A stretch of 10,804 nucleotides of DNA, taken from the NCBI GenBank assembly GCA_013330925.1, contig DUHJ01000048.1, forward strand, positions 1 to 10,804. The letters are read 5' to 3'. Source of the stretch: Candidatus Poseidoniaceae archaeon (GTDB lineage: Archaea; Thermoplasmatota; Poseidoniia; Poseidoniales; Poseidoniaceae). Every line of letters starts with the position of its first letter. Positions within the stretch are counted from its first letter, which is position 1. The notes beneath the pieces were generated by a model. That model did no database searches, was not told the DNA's origin, and was given only the letters and a program-made list of their open reading frames with translations. Shown here one piece after another: positions 1 through 7,896 of this stretch. The position numbers were made by a program, and so were the translations under genes.

Positions 1-1
1 C

Positions 2-190
2 GCCGATGCGCCGGACGTGGAACGGAGGATCACTTCCCCGACCGTCAAGGACATGGAAGACCTTGCAGAAGGCGGTCAAATTGACCTCAACGTGGACGTG
101 GAGGCGGTTCCGGTTGGAACCGCACTCGACGAGGACCGTCCTCCCGCACCCGGTGGCAAAGGCGACCCGGTGGTCTACGACGAAGACTGA
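2..190 (+). CDS. C-terminal end of an unidentified acidic protein (partial, 5' end outside window)
   Basis: The frame is open from the left edge to TGA at 188-190 and gives 62 residues ending in VVYDED. The piece is rich in Asp, Glu, Pro and Gly, with no Cys, no membrane segment and no motif I recognise, so it looks like a soluble or disordered acidic C-terminal tail. I prefer this frame over the alternative + frame starting at 6 because its composition (acidic, few Arg/Trp/Ser) matches the other genes here, while the other frame reads as Arg/Thr/Trp-rich shadow sequence. It converges on the GGGP synthase gene: its last five codons and stop overlap the end of that gene by 16 bases. Its stop lies inside a perfect 12-base palindrome. 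No function is proposed. Confidence 0.6.
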   Translation, partial: ADAPDVERRITSPTVKDMEDLAEGGQIDLNVDVEAVPVGTALDEDRPPAPGGKGDPVVYDED

Positions 191-996
191 GGCCTCAGAC
201 CGCTGAGAACGTCGTCCAGTGCTTGCGTCAATGCAGCCGTATCGCCCGTTTCTTCGATGAGCGTCCCGGTGACGACCCAGTCGGCTCCGGCTTCGACCGC
301 GTGCTGCACCGATGCAGCGTCGCGGAGGCCACCGCCGACCATCAGCGTGAGTCCATCCACGTCGCGAGCGGCACGAATGAGTGCGGGGTTGACTGGAGCG
401 TCGGCCCCTGAACCCGCCTCGAGGTAGAGCAAACGGAAGCCGTACATGGAAGCGGTCAGGGCATTCGCCTTGACGCGGCCCACGTCCTCTGGCATCACCA
501 AATCGGCCTGGCCAACGCGCCCAACCTCTCCACCAGGGGCCATCACAAGGTAGCCCGTGGGCACGGTGTCAATGCCGAATTGCGCGATGTAGGGGGCGCC
601 ACGTACCTGTTCTGAGACAAGGAAGCGGGGGTCGGTGCTGTTCATGAGCATCATGAACAGGATGCCGTCCGCGGCCGGGGAGAGGGCGTGGGCGCCACCG
701 GGGAACAGCACCACAGGAACGTGCCACTTGCCCTCGTCCCCTTCGGGGTTCTGAGAAGCGGCCATGGCTGCAAGGTCAAGCGCGTCTTGAATCGCGGTGC
801 AGGTGGCGTGCACGACGTTGTCGGGCGTGTCGGTCGAGCCGCCCACCAAAATCAGCCGTGTGCCCCGTTCAACCGCCACAAGGGCGCGCCGCGCGGCCAA
901 TTCGACGTCCTGCTTGCCCGGATCGATGAGCAAGGCGTGCCGTGGTCCCACCTTGGCCGTCACATGGGCCAACACATCGCCGTGCTCTGAACGCAT
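175..996 (-). CDS. Geranylgeranylglyceryl phosphate synthase (GGGP synthase)
   Basis: This enzyme joins geranylgeranyl diphosphate to sn-glycerol-1-phosphate, forming the first ether bond of archaeal membrane lipids. The product is 273 residues from ATG at 994-996, close to the usual size of about 230-260. It is a TIM-barrel protein. Visible family motifs are ALLIDPGKQ (21-29) on strand 1 with the acidic residue expected to help bind Mg-diphosphate, ADGILFMMLMNS (109-120), VPTGYLVMAPGG (145-156), YLEAGSGA (191-198), and two phosphate-binding turns, MVGGGLRD (219-226) and GADWVVTGT (237-245). The frame stays open far upstream across the ABC gene, but those residues are the antisense of that gene and the family match begins only at this ATG. 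A GTG a few codons upstream is possible. It is divergent from the ABC exporter, 69 bases apart, with no clear TATA box. The family call is firm. Some related bacterial PcrB-type enzymes use other prenyl donors, so the exact prenyl chain is inferred. Confidence 0.93.
   Translation of the reverse strand: MRSEHGDVLAHVTAKVGPRHALLIDPGKQDVELAARRALVAVERGTRLILVGGSTDTPDNVVHATCTAIQDALDLAAMAASQNPEGDEGKWHVPVVLFPGGAHALSPAADGILFMMLMNSTDPRFLVSEQVRGAPYIAQFGIDTVPTGYLVMAPGGEVGRVGQADLVMPEDVGRVKANALTASMYGFRLLYLEAGSGADAPVNPALIRAARDVDGLTLMVGGGLRDAASVQHAVEAGADWVVTGTLIEETGDTAALTQALDDVLSGLRPQSSS
187..198. repeat. Perfect 12-base palindrome at convergent junction 1
   Basis: CTGAGGCCTCAG is its own reverse complement and contains the TGA stop (188-190) of the left-edge gene. 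It lies within the last codons of GGGP synthase on the other strand. It may help end transcription in both directions; see the finding on convergent junctions. Confidence 0.5.
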
Positions 997-1065
997 CTCG
1001 ACCGGTTTGACCACGGGGCAGAGGACGATAGCCGTTTGCTGCGCCAACCACCATGATGAAACCCA

Positions 1066-2853
1066 ATGGCACAAGCCCACATCATGGAAGAGCGGGGGGC
1101 CTTGCGACGGCTGTTCGGCCACGTCGCCCACCGTGCCGCGACCATTCGTTTGGCGGTCCTGTGCTCCATTCTCAACAAAATCTGGGACCTTGCTCCGCCC
1201 TTGCTGATCGGCGTCGCTGTGGACGTGGTCGTGACCCAAGAGGAGTCGTTGCTCGCGTCCTATGGCGTCGTTGACCCATGGCACCAATTGCTGCTGCTGT
1301 CCGTCGTCACCGTGGCCATTTGGGCGTTGGAATCCTTGTTCGAATACTGGTACGGCGTCCTGTGGCGGAACCTTGCACAGAGCGTCCAGCACGACGTACG
1401 GATGGCGACCTTCGAACGCGTGCTGGGGCACGCCCCATCGTGGTTTGATGAACGGCGAAAGGGCGACTTGCTCGCGGTCCTCAACGACGACGTCAACCAA
1501 CTCGAACGCTTCCTCGACAAAGGCGCAAACGACCTGTTGCAGGTGGGCACCACCGTGATCGTGGTCGGCGTGATTTTCTTCGCCATCGCCTGGGAAGTGG
1601 CGCTGCTTGCGTTCATGCCCGTGCCGCTCATCCTGTGGGGCTCCTTCCGCTACCAGCGCGCATTGGAGCCGAAGTACCTGAGCGTACGCGATGCAGCCGG
1701 GGACCTCAACGCCTTGCTTGAGAACGACATTGGAGGCATGACCACCATCCAATCCTTCACCGCGGAGCCTCTGGAAGCAGCGCGATTGATGGAACTCAGC
1801 GAAGCGTACCGGGCCCGGAACCGTGAGGCCATTCGCTTGTCCGCCGGCTTCGTTCCCCTGATCCGAATGGCCATCCTTGTCGGTTTCACGGGCACGTTGC
1901 TGCTCGGCGGCTGGTTCACCCTGGAAGGCACCCTTGAGGTCGGGGCATACTCGGTTCTCGTGTTCATGACCCAGCGCCTCCTGTGGCCGCTGACCCGCCT
2001 TGGAGAGACCTTCGACCTCTACCAACGGGCGATGGCGTCCACGGCCCGAATCCTCGACCTCGTCGAATCCCCAGACAGTTTGATGGACGGCGAGGTCGAT
2101 CCTTCAAGGGAGGAGGCCGCCTCGTCCTCCCTGCGTTTGGAGAACATCACCTTCGCCCACCCCGGGCGAGAAACGGTCCTCGACGGCGTCACCGTGGACA
2201 TCGATGCCCAGACCACCGTGGGCATCGTCGGTTCAACGGGTTCGGGCAAAACCACGCTGATTCGACTGCTGATGCGCTTCATCGACCCCGACGAAGGCGC
2301 CGTCACGTGGTGTGGACATGACCTCCGTTCATGGTCCACGCAATCCTTGCGCTCCAAGATGGCCTTGGTCGATCAGCACGTCACGCTCTTCCCGACAAGC
2401 GTGCTGGAGAACATTCGCTACGGGCGACCTGGGGCCAGCGACGAGGAGGTGAAGGAGGCGGCGAAGGCGGCCGAGGCGGATGCGTTCATCCGCTCCTTCC
2501 CGGACGGTTACGGCACCTTGGTCGGCGAAGGTGGTCACCGCCTGTCCGGCGGTCAGCGGCAGCGCCTGGCTTTGGCTCGGGCGGTGCTGAAGGACGCCCC
2601 CGTGCTCATTTTGGACGAAGCAACCTCGGCGGTGGACAACGAAACGGAAGCGGCTATCCAGCGCTCGCTCCACAACGTGTCCGAGGGACGCACGACGGTC
2701 ATCATCGCCCATCGCCTGTCGACCGTTCGTCACGCGGACCGCATCTTGGTCCTCGAAGGAGGAGCGGTCGTCGAGTCGGGTTCCCACGAAGACCTGTTGG
2801 AACAACAAGGCCTCTACCATCGCCTTTGGTCCGTTCAGACGGGTTCAAGGTGA
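1066..2853 (+). CDS. ABC exporter, fused transmembrane and ATPase domains (MsbA/LmrA-like half-transporter)
   Basis: The 595-residue protein has the classic half-exporter layout: a type I ABC exporter membrane domain with about six helices (roughly residues 28-325), then an ATPase domain (about 355-590). All nucleotide-binding elements are intact: Walker A GSTGSGKT (389-396), Q-loop Gln437, signature LSGGQ (493-497), Walker B VLILDEAT with catalytic Glu518, and switch His549. The D-loop SAVD (521-524) is also present. It should work as a homodimer, or a heterodimer with a partner not seen here, in the cytoplasmic membrane. The substrate (lipid, drug or peptide) cannot be told from the sequence. 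ATG at 1084 is an alternative start that would remove six residues; neither start has a convincing ribosome site. It is divergent from GGGP synthase, which raises but does not prove a link to lipid export. Its end is six bases from the end of the convergent acyltransferase gene. Confidence 0.93.
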   Translation: MAQAHIMEERGALRRLFGHVAHRAATIRLAVLCSILNKIWDLAPPLLIGVAVDVVVTQEESLLASYGVVDPWHQLLLLSVVTVAIWALESLFEYWYGVLWRNLAQSVQHDVRMATFERVLGHAPSWFDERRKGDLLAVLNDDVNQLERFLDKGANDLLQVGTTVIVVGVIFFAIAWEVALLAFMPVPLILWGSFRYQRALEPKYLSVRDAAGDLNALLENDIGGMTTIQSFTAEPLEAARLMELSEAYRARNREAIRLSAGFVPLIRMAILVGFTGTLLLGGWFTLEGTLEVGAYSVLVFMTQRLLWPLTRLGETFDLYQRAMASTARILDLVESPDSLMDGEVDPSREEAASSSLRLENITFAHPGRETVLDGVTVDIDAQTTVGIVGSTGSGKTTLIRLLMRFIDPDEGAVTWCGHDLRSWSTQSLRSKMALVDQHVTLFPTSVLENIRYGRPGASDEEVKEAAKAAEADAFIRSFPDGYGTLVGEGGHRLSGGQRQRLALARAVLKDAPVLILDEATSAVDNETEAAIQRSLHNVSEGRTTVIIAHRLSTVRHADRILVLEGGAVVESGSHEDLLEQQGLYHRLWSVQTGSR

Positions 2854-2862
2854 ACCGGTTCA
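2842..2862. repeat. Triple GGTTCA/TGAACC inverted repeat at convergent junction 2
   Basis: GGTTCA (2842-2847), then AGG, then TGAACC (2851-2856), then GGTTCA (2857-2862). The middle copy can pair with either outer copy, giving a six-base stem with a three-base loop or the perfect palindrome TGAACCGGTTCA (2851-2862). That palindrome carries the stops of both convergent genes: TGA of the ABC exporter at its left end and, on the other strand, TGA of the acyltransferase at its right end. A short bidirectional termination or RNA-end signal is possible. Confidence 0.5.
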
Positions 2863-3852
2863 GGCGTGTTTCAGTCCAGCCTCCAACGACCAACGGCGCC
2901 ATGAATCGGGGCAAAGGGCGGCCAACGGCCACCACATCAACGTCAGCACCACCACCAGCACGGCCGACAAGGTCACGCTGGGCGAATCGATCGAACGGTT
3001 CAGCACCCAGAGCAAAGGCGTATGCGCGACGTAGACGGTCAAACTGAGGCGCCCAAGGCGGTTCAAAGAAGGAAGCCGGGCGAGCCACGCTCCGCTCGCC
3101 CACAGCAGCAAGACGCCGGTGCTGGCCGCCAACAAAAACGGAGGATTGGCCGGGAAGAAGGTCAGAAGGGCTTGCCCGTTTGGGCTGGTCGGTGCAGCCC
3201 AGGGCACGTCGGTCTGGAGTGCATGAACCAGCAGCGCAGCGCAGGTGACGATGCCCGCGGCAACCCAACCCGTCGCTGGCCGTTGCATGGCTGCACCGTG
3301 GAGGCGCAACATGACGCCCAACCACGCCAACGCACACCACGGCACGAAGGGGTACAGTCCGGTCAGGAGAAGGTGCATGGCCACGTCTCCGGGTCCGTCA
3401 ACGGCCACCCGCGCGTCCCACGCGGACGGGCCTTGGAGCGAGGGTGCGAAGAGGATCAGCAAGGGTACAAGGATGGCGGTGACGCGTGCGGTTCGTTCAA
3501 CGACTGGGGTGGCGTGGGTCCATGGAACGAACGCCAACATCGCAAACAAGGACAGCACACCGGGCGTGAACGGTTCGTAGAGGTGCGGGGCACACAGGTT
3601 CACCACCACTTGCGCACACAGCAACAGGCCTGCCCTGCGGAATCTTGAGGCAAAGGGCCGCGGCCTTCCCGCCGCCCCCCAACCGGCCAAGACCACGAAC
3701 AAAGGAGCGGCCAGCCCGCCGAGTCCAGCCACAAGGTAGCCGAGGGCCGTCGTCTGCCCGATGGCGGGCGGTGGGGCCGTTGCCGCAACGTGAACCATGA
3801 CCATCAAGAGTACGGCACAGCCACGGAGTGCGTCGATGTCGTCACGGCGCAC
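2860..3852 (-). CDS. Multi-pass membrane acyltransferase-like protein (DUF1624/HGSNAT or DUF418-like)
   Basis: This 330-residue, very hydrophobic protein has about nine or ten membrane helices. The N-terminal signature IDALRG (6-11) followed by LLMVMVH (15-21) is the hallmark of the heparan-glucosaminide N-acetyltransferase/DUF1624, YeiB/DUF418 and acyltransferase-3 superfamily, where the conserved Arg and His lie in or near the first helix. A second family-like stretch is LYPFVPWCALAWLGVML (166-182), and LGRLSLTVYVAHTPLLW (266-282) resembles the conserved late helix of these families. Proteins of this kind move acyl groups across the membrane onto sugars or other surface molecules, so modification of a glycan or lipid headgroup is a reasonable guess. 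The start is GTG (3850-3852), in the same reading frame as purQ, ten codons after its stop, so the gene is probably co-transcribed with purSL-purQ although no purine role is expected. Family assignment is good; the reaction is unknown. Confidence 0.75.
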   Translation of the reverse strand: MRRDDIDALRGCAVLLMVMVHVAATAPPPAIGQTTALGYLVAGLGGLAAPLFVVLAGWGAAGRPRPFASRFRRAGLLLCAQVVVNLCAPHLYEPFTPGVLSLFAMLAFVPWTHATPVVERTARVTAILVPLLILFAPSLQGPSAWDARVAVDGPGDVAMHLLLTGLYPFVPWCALAWLGVMLRLHGAAMQRPATGWVAAGIVTCAALLVHALQTDVPWAAPTSPNGQALLTFFPANPPFLLAASTGVLLLWASGAWLARLPSLNRLGRLSLTVYVAHTPLLWVLNRSIDSPSVTLSAVLVVVLTLMWWPLAALCPDSWRRWSLEAGLKHA

Positions 3853-3882
3853 GGTGGTGGAGGCCGTGGACAGGGCACCACC

Positions 3883-4758
3883 TCAATTCGAGCGGTTTCG
3901 AACGTGTTCAACGGCGTTTCGGAAGATTTGCAGGCCTTCCCCTTCCCACGCTCCGAGGCTTCGCTCTTCGATGGGAATGCTCGCTTCCGCCTCCGGCGCC
4001 GTGTAGCGTGTGTGGTCCGGATGCAGCCACTTGGCATAGATCGCTTCAGGATGGGGCATCAACCCGAACACGAGTCCGGTGGCGTCGCAGACGCCCGCAA
4101 TGTTGCGCGCAGAACCGTTTGGAGAAAGCGGGTAAGGCAGACGTTCATCGCTCCGGCCTTCGCCCTTGGGCGTGGTCGGGTCGACGTACCGTACCACGAG
4201 TTGGTGGGCTTCGTCCATCGCGTCAAGCACCGCTTCATCCTCAACGACGAAACGGCCCTCGCCGTGCCGCACCGGGCAATCGATGCGGGTGAGGCCCTGC
4301 GTCCACACGCAAGGGCTCTCGGGGTCGAATTCGAGGGTCACCCAACGGTCTTCATAGCGGCCACTTTCGTTCAGCGCCAAGGACGCGCGCTGTTCAAAGT
4401 CGGGCGTGAGGTCACCGTTGGCAGGGGGGCCCGGCAACAGTCCGGTCTTGACCAAGACCTGGAAGCCGTTGCAAATGCCGATGACCGGGCCACCGTTCGC
4501 GACAAAGTCACGCAGCGGTTCGCGCAGCGCGAAGCGCAAACGGTTCCCAAGCAGACGACCGCTCCCGAGGTGGTCACCAAAGGAGAACCCGCCGGGAATG
4601 GCCAAAATGTCGTAGGAGGAAAGCAGGTCCGGTGAGGCGATGAGCCGGTTGACGTGGAGGCGCTCGGCTTCTGCACCCACAAGGCGGAACACCGCTGCAG
4701 TTTCGTGATCGCAGTTGATCCCGAAGCCAAACAACACAGCAACACGAACGGTGGACAT
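3883..4758 (-). CDS. purQ: Phosphoribosylformylglycinamidine synthase, glutaminase subunit PurQ
   Basis: PurQ is the class I glutamine amidotransferase of FGAM synthase. It releases ammonia from glutamine and passes it to PurL for conversion of FGAR to FGAM in purine synthesis. The protein is 291 residues. The nucleophile is Cys96 in VIGICNGFQ (92-100), and the other triad residues are His236 and Glu238 in LMPHPEA. Other PurQ-like elements are FGINCDHET (12-20), AIPGGFSFGD (53-62) and SPNGSARNIAGVCD (212-225). The length exceeds the roughly 225-230 residues of compact bacterial PurQ; the extra residues appear to be in the middle (about 125-210) and at the C-terminus (about 248-275). The start ATG overlaps the purSL stop by one base (TGATG), which implies translational coupling and equal output of the two subunits. 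The residues for catalysis are intact. Confidence 0.95.
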   Translation of the reverse strand: MSTVRVAVLFGFGINCDHETAAVFRLVGAEAERLHVNRLIASPDLLSSYDILAIPGGFSFGDHLGSGRLLGNRLRFALREPLRDFVANGGPVIGICNGFQVLVKTGLLPGPPANGDLTPDFEQRASLALNESGRYEDRWVTLEFDPESPCVWTQGLTRIDCPVRHGEGRFVVEDEAVLDAMDEAHQLVVRYVDPTTPKGEGRSDERLPYPLSPNGSARNIAGVCDATGLVFGLMPHPEAIYAKWLHPDHTRYTAPEAEASIPIEERSLGAWEGEGLQIFRNAVEHVRNRSN

Positions 4759-7700
4759 CAGCGCTCACCCCCAACGGGAAGGGCGAGTGGAGCCTTCCAT
4801 GCGGCCACCATGTCGTCAACGGCCACGTCGATCAGCACGTCATAACCGTCCTCAACCACCAGACGTCCCCCGGCGACCACGAGGCCGATGAGCGTCAGGC
4901 CGTGTTGTTCCAGCGCATCGCACACCTCGGCTTCGTGAAGCGCTTCGACGCCGATGACGATGCGCCCGAGGGACTCGCCCCAGAGTTGTCCGAAGGTGTC
5001 TGCGCCATCGAGGCCGAGGCCATCGAGGTCGATCATCGCGCCGCGGCGTCCTCCAATGCACATTTCGGCCAAGGCAACGCCAAGTCCGCCCTCGGAGCAA
5101 TCGTGGGCGGTGCGAATGCGCCCCGCTGCAATTTCAACGGACAAAGCGGCGTAGGCCTCGCGTTGAGCCTCAGGGTCATCCATGGCGGGAACGGTCCCGC
5201 CGATGCCGGCGGCTTCGCCGGCTTCGCTGAGCATGCTCGCCACTTCTGAGGCCCCGAGCTCCTGCCTGCAGCGGCCGAAGAGGTAGAGGCGTTCGCCTTC
5301 TCGCTTCAGGTCCGAGGTGGCGGTCATCCTCACGTCAGGATGATCGCCAAAGAGCGAGAACAGCATGGTGGGAGGGATGGAAATCTTGTCCGCACCGCTT
5401 CCGTAGTCGTTCTTCATCGAATCCTTGCCTGAGACGCATGGGACCCGATAGGCTCTGCACATCCGTTCCAGCTCACGGTTGGCACGAACGAGTTGGGCGA
5501 GTTTGAACCGCCCGTCTGGGGTTTTCTCAGAGACGATTGGGTCGGGCCAACAGAAGTTGTCGAGGCCCGCCATTCGGTCGACGTCAATGCCCACGCACAC
5601 CGCGTTTCGCACCGCCTCGTCGACCGCAGCCACGACCATGGCTCCTGCGTCAAGATCGGCATAGCGAGGTACGATGCCGTTGCTGATCACAAGGCCGCGG
5701 CTGGAGCCGTGCAGTGGAGCGATGACGGCGGCGTCTGCGGGACCGTCGCGCTCAACGCCCACGAAGGGTTTGACCGCGGTTTGGGCGATGACCTCGTGGT
5801 CGTATTGACGCACCCAGTCTTCCTTGCTGGCCACGTTTGGTCGGGCGAGCAAGCGGAGCAGGAGGTCGTTGTGGTCGGGGGTTTCCGGCGCAACGAATGT
5901 GGCGTGCTCCGGCGGGGACCACACGCTCTCCAGGCGAAGTTGTGGAACGCCGTCATGGAGGAATTCCAGAGGCAACAAGGCGACGACATCGTCGCCGTGC
6001 CGCACCAAAAAGCGCCCGTCGTCGGTGAAGGTGGCGACCACGGTCGCTTCCACTTCGTGAATGGCGGCCATCGCCTCGAAGGCTTCGGCATGATGCGGGT
6101 GGACGGCGACGGTCATCCGCTCTTGGGATTCGGAGACGAGGATTTCCCACGCTGAGAGGCCCACTTGCTTCAGCGGAGCTGCGGCGAGGTCGATCTCCAC
6201 GCCGCCCGTCTGTTCGGCCATCTCGCCGATGGACGAAGAGATGCCCCCCGCACCGTTGTCGGTGATGCTGGCGATGAGGCCCGCATCGCGGGCTTCGAGG
6301 ATCATGTCGAGCATTTTCTTCTGCGTGATGGGGTCGCCGATTTGCACGGCGCTCGAGGGGGAGTCTTCGGTCAACTCAAGCGAGGAAAAGGTGGCCCCGT
6401 GAATGCCGTCTGCACCGATGCGCCCCCCGACCATGTACACCAAATCGCCCGGTTCTGCGGTCTTGGCATGACCCGGGCGGCCGTCGGGCAAGGTGGCCGG
6501 CATCAGGCCGACCGTGCCGCAGTACACCAGCGGCTTGCCGATGTAACGGTCGTCGAAGACGATCGCTCCGTTCACCGTTGGGATGCCCGATTCGTTGCCA
6601 CCGACGCGAACGCCTGCATGCACGCCACGAAGCACTCGGCTGGGATGGAAGAGGTTGGACGGAAGGTCGCCTTCCCAATTGGGTGGACCGAAGCAGAACA
6701 CGTCGGTGTTTGCGATGGGACGGGCGCCCAGCCCGGTGCCCAGAATGTCCCGGTTGACGCCGACGATGCCGGTCATGGCCCCGCCGTACGGGTCGAGCGC
6801 CGATGGCGAATTGTGGGTTTCTGCCTTCATGCACACGCTCCACTCGTCGTCCCAAGCGATGACGCCTGAGTTGTCGTGGAACACAGAAAGAAGCCACGGC
6901 ATTTGCTCCTGCATGTCGAGGGTGGGTCGCATGATGTGCGTCTTGAACAGGGAATCGATCTCCGTGTCCTCGCCGGTCTCCTCGTCACGGTGATGGATGT
7001 GGGCGGCGAAGATCTTGTGCTTGCAATGCTCGCTCCACGTCTGCGCCAAACACTCCAACTCCACGTCGGTCGGGGCGTGGGGAGGCAGGCCAAGCGCAGC
7101 GCGCGCCGCCTGAACCTCGGGGTCGCGGTAATGGTCACGGATGGTTTGCATTTCCTCGAGGTTCAAGGCAAGCAGTCCTTCCTCGGAGAGGCGAATCAGC
7201 GCCTCGTCCTCGATTTCGAGATCCACGGCGGCGGGGGGTTGTGCTTCGACGGCGGGTCGCTCGGGATAGCCGAGTTGTCGCCAACCGTCCGCGCCAGGCG
7301 CCGATTGAATCAGGGCACGCTCGATGAGGGGGTTGTGCAAACTGGCCGCGATGGCCGCCTCATCGGCGCCGTCAGGCAGGCCGTAGAAGGCATAGGTCAA
7401 GTCCGTCGCGACGCCTGTTCCTTCGACCTTCGCCTCTGGGAAGAGGGTCCGCAAGCCGTCCAGGGCGGCGCTGCCTGCGTTGTCCGTCACGCCCGGCTTG
7501 AAGCCGATGGTGACGACGAGGTCCGGTGCATCTGGGAACAGGGTGTCGTCGTCAAGCCATGCCGAAGCAAGGCGGCCGACTTCGATGATTGGATCCACGA
7601 ACAGGTCGTCAACGCGTTCGCCAAGGACATCGGTGGGCATGGGGCTTCGCACCACAAACCCACAGATGGAACGCACCTGAGCAACGTCGAGTTCGAGGTC

Positions 7701-7790
7701 TTGCATGAGCCGTGCTTTGACGACGTTGCCGCGCACGTCCACGGATTGTCCGTCGAGCCTCGGGGTCACCTCAACGCGGACGTCGTGCAT
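4758..7790 (-). CDS. purL: FGAM synthase synthetase subunit with fused PurS-like N-terminus (PurSL)
   Basis: This is the ATP-dependent subunit that converts FGAR plus ammonia to FGAM. It is 1010 residues from the chosen ATG, longer than the small PurL (about 730) and shorter than the large single-chain enzyme (about 1300). The first 165 residues hold two PurS-like halves (about 1-50 and 88-142), as in the PurS-like N-domain of large PurL. A linker region leads to WSEHCKHK (252-259). The first synthetase half has AETHNSPSALDPYGGAMTG (323-341) and TDNGAGG (510-516). The second half has VSGKDSMKN (786-794) and HDCSEGGLGVALAE (896-909). No glutaminase domain is fused; that role falls to purQ, one base of overlap downstream. 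An ATG at 7806-7808 would add six residues, but the inner ATG has a purine-rich GAGGGAG just upstream and gives an N-terminus like PurS (MHDVRVEVTP). It is probably the first gene of the cluster. Confidence 0.95.
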   Translation of the reverse strand: MHDVRVEVTPRLDGQSVDVRGNVVKARLMQDLELDVAQVRSICGFVVRSPMPTDVLGERVDDLFVDPIIEVGRLASAWLDDDTLFPDAPDLVVTIGFKPGVTDNAGSAALDGLRTLFPEAKVEGTGVATDLTYAFYGLPDGADEAAIAASLHNPLIERALIQSAPGADGWRQLGYPERPAVEAQPPAAVDLEIEDEALIRLSEEGLLALNLEEMQTIRDHYRDPEVQAARAALGLPPHAPTDVELECLAQTWSEHCKHKIFAAHIHHRDEETGEDTEIDSLFKTHIMRPTLDMQEQMPWLLSVFHDNSGVIAWDDEWSVCMKAETHNSPSALDPYGGAMTGIVGVNRDILGTGLGARPIANTDVFCFGPPNWEGDLPSNLFHPSRVLRGVHAGVRVGGNESGIPTVNGAIVFDDRYIGKPLVYCGTVGLMPATLPDGRPGHAKTAEPGDLVYMVGGRIGADGIHGATFSSLELTEDSPSSAVQIGDPITQKKMLDMILEARDAGLIASITDNGAGGISSSIGEMAEQTGGVEIDLAAAPLKQVGLSAWEILVSESQERMTVAVHPHHAEAFEAMAAIHEVEATVVATFTDDGRFLVRHGDDVVALLPLEFLHDGVPQLRLESVWSPPEHATFVAPETPDHNDLLLRLLARPNVASKEDWVRQYDHEVIAQTAVKPFVGVERDGPADAAVIAPLHGSSRGLVISNGIVPRYADLDAGAMVVAAVDEAVRNAVCVGIDVDRMAGLDNFCWPDPIVSEKTPDGRFKLAQLVRANRELERMCRAYRVPCVSGKDSMKNDYGSGADKISIPPTMLFSLFGDHPDVRMTATSDLKREGERLYLFGRCRQELGASEVASMLSEAGEAAGIGGTVPAMDDPEAQREAYAALSVEIAAGRIRTAHDCSEGGLGVALAEMCIGGRRGAMIDLDGLGLDGADTFGQLWGESLGRIVIGVEALHEAEVCDALEQHGLTLIGLVVAGGRLVVEDGYDVLIDVAVDDMVAAWKAPLALPVGGER

Positions 7791-7794
7791 GATG

Positions 7795-7801
7795 CTCCCT
7801 C
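7795..7801 (-). promoter_or_regulatory. Ribosome-binding site deciding the purSL start
   Basis: The minus strand reads GAGGGAG, then CATC, then ATG (7788-7790). The GAGG core lies about seven bases from that ATG, a normal Shine-Dalgarno distance. The other in-frame ATG, at 7806-7808, lies upstream of this motif and would leave it inside the coding region, so the inner start is preferred. Confidence 0.55.
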
Positions 7802-7896
7802 GGTGCATTCGTCAGGCGCTGAGCACGCTCCTTGAACACTTTGACCGATGCGCCTTCTTGCGTGGGTCGGCGACAGGTGTTGATAGCCCCGCTCGC

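Noticed and set aside
997..1065. Promoter elements between GGGP synthase and the ABC exporter
   Set aside because: No AT-rich TATA-like stretch lies at the right distance from either start; GACGATAG is too weak to call.
997..2025. Long open minus-strand frame upstream of, and in frame with, GGGP synthase, covering the ABC exporter's membrane domain
   Set aside because: It is antisense to a clearly real ABC exporter, its translation is Gln/His/Asp-rich without motifs, and the GGGP synthase likeness starts only at 996.
3022..4635. + strand open frames 3022-3648 and 3790-4635
   Set aside because: They are antisense to the membrane acyltransferase and purQ, with shadow-like composition and no motifs.
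6165..7835. Two long + strand open frames (6165-6869 and 6876-7835)
   Set aside because: Both are antisense to PurSL, which has unmistakable catalytic motifs throughout. GC-rich DNA keeps the opposite strand open. Their translations show no recognisable domain.
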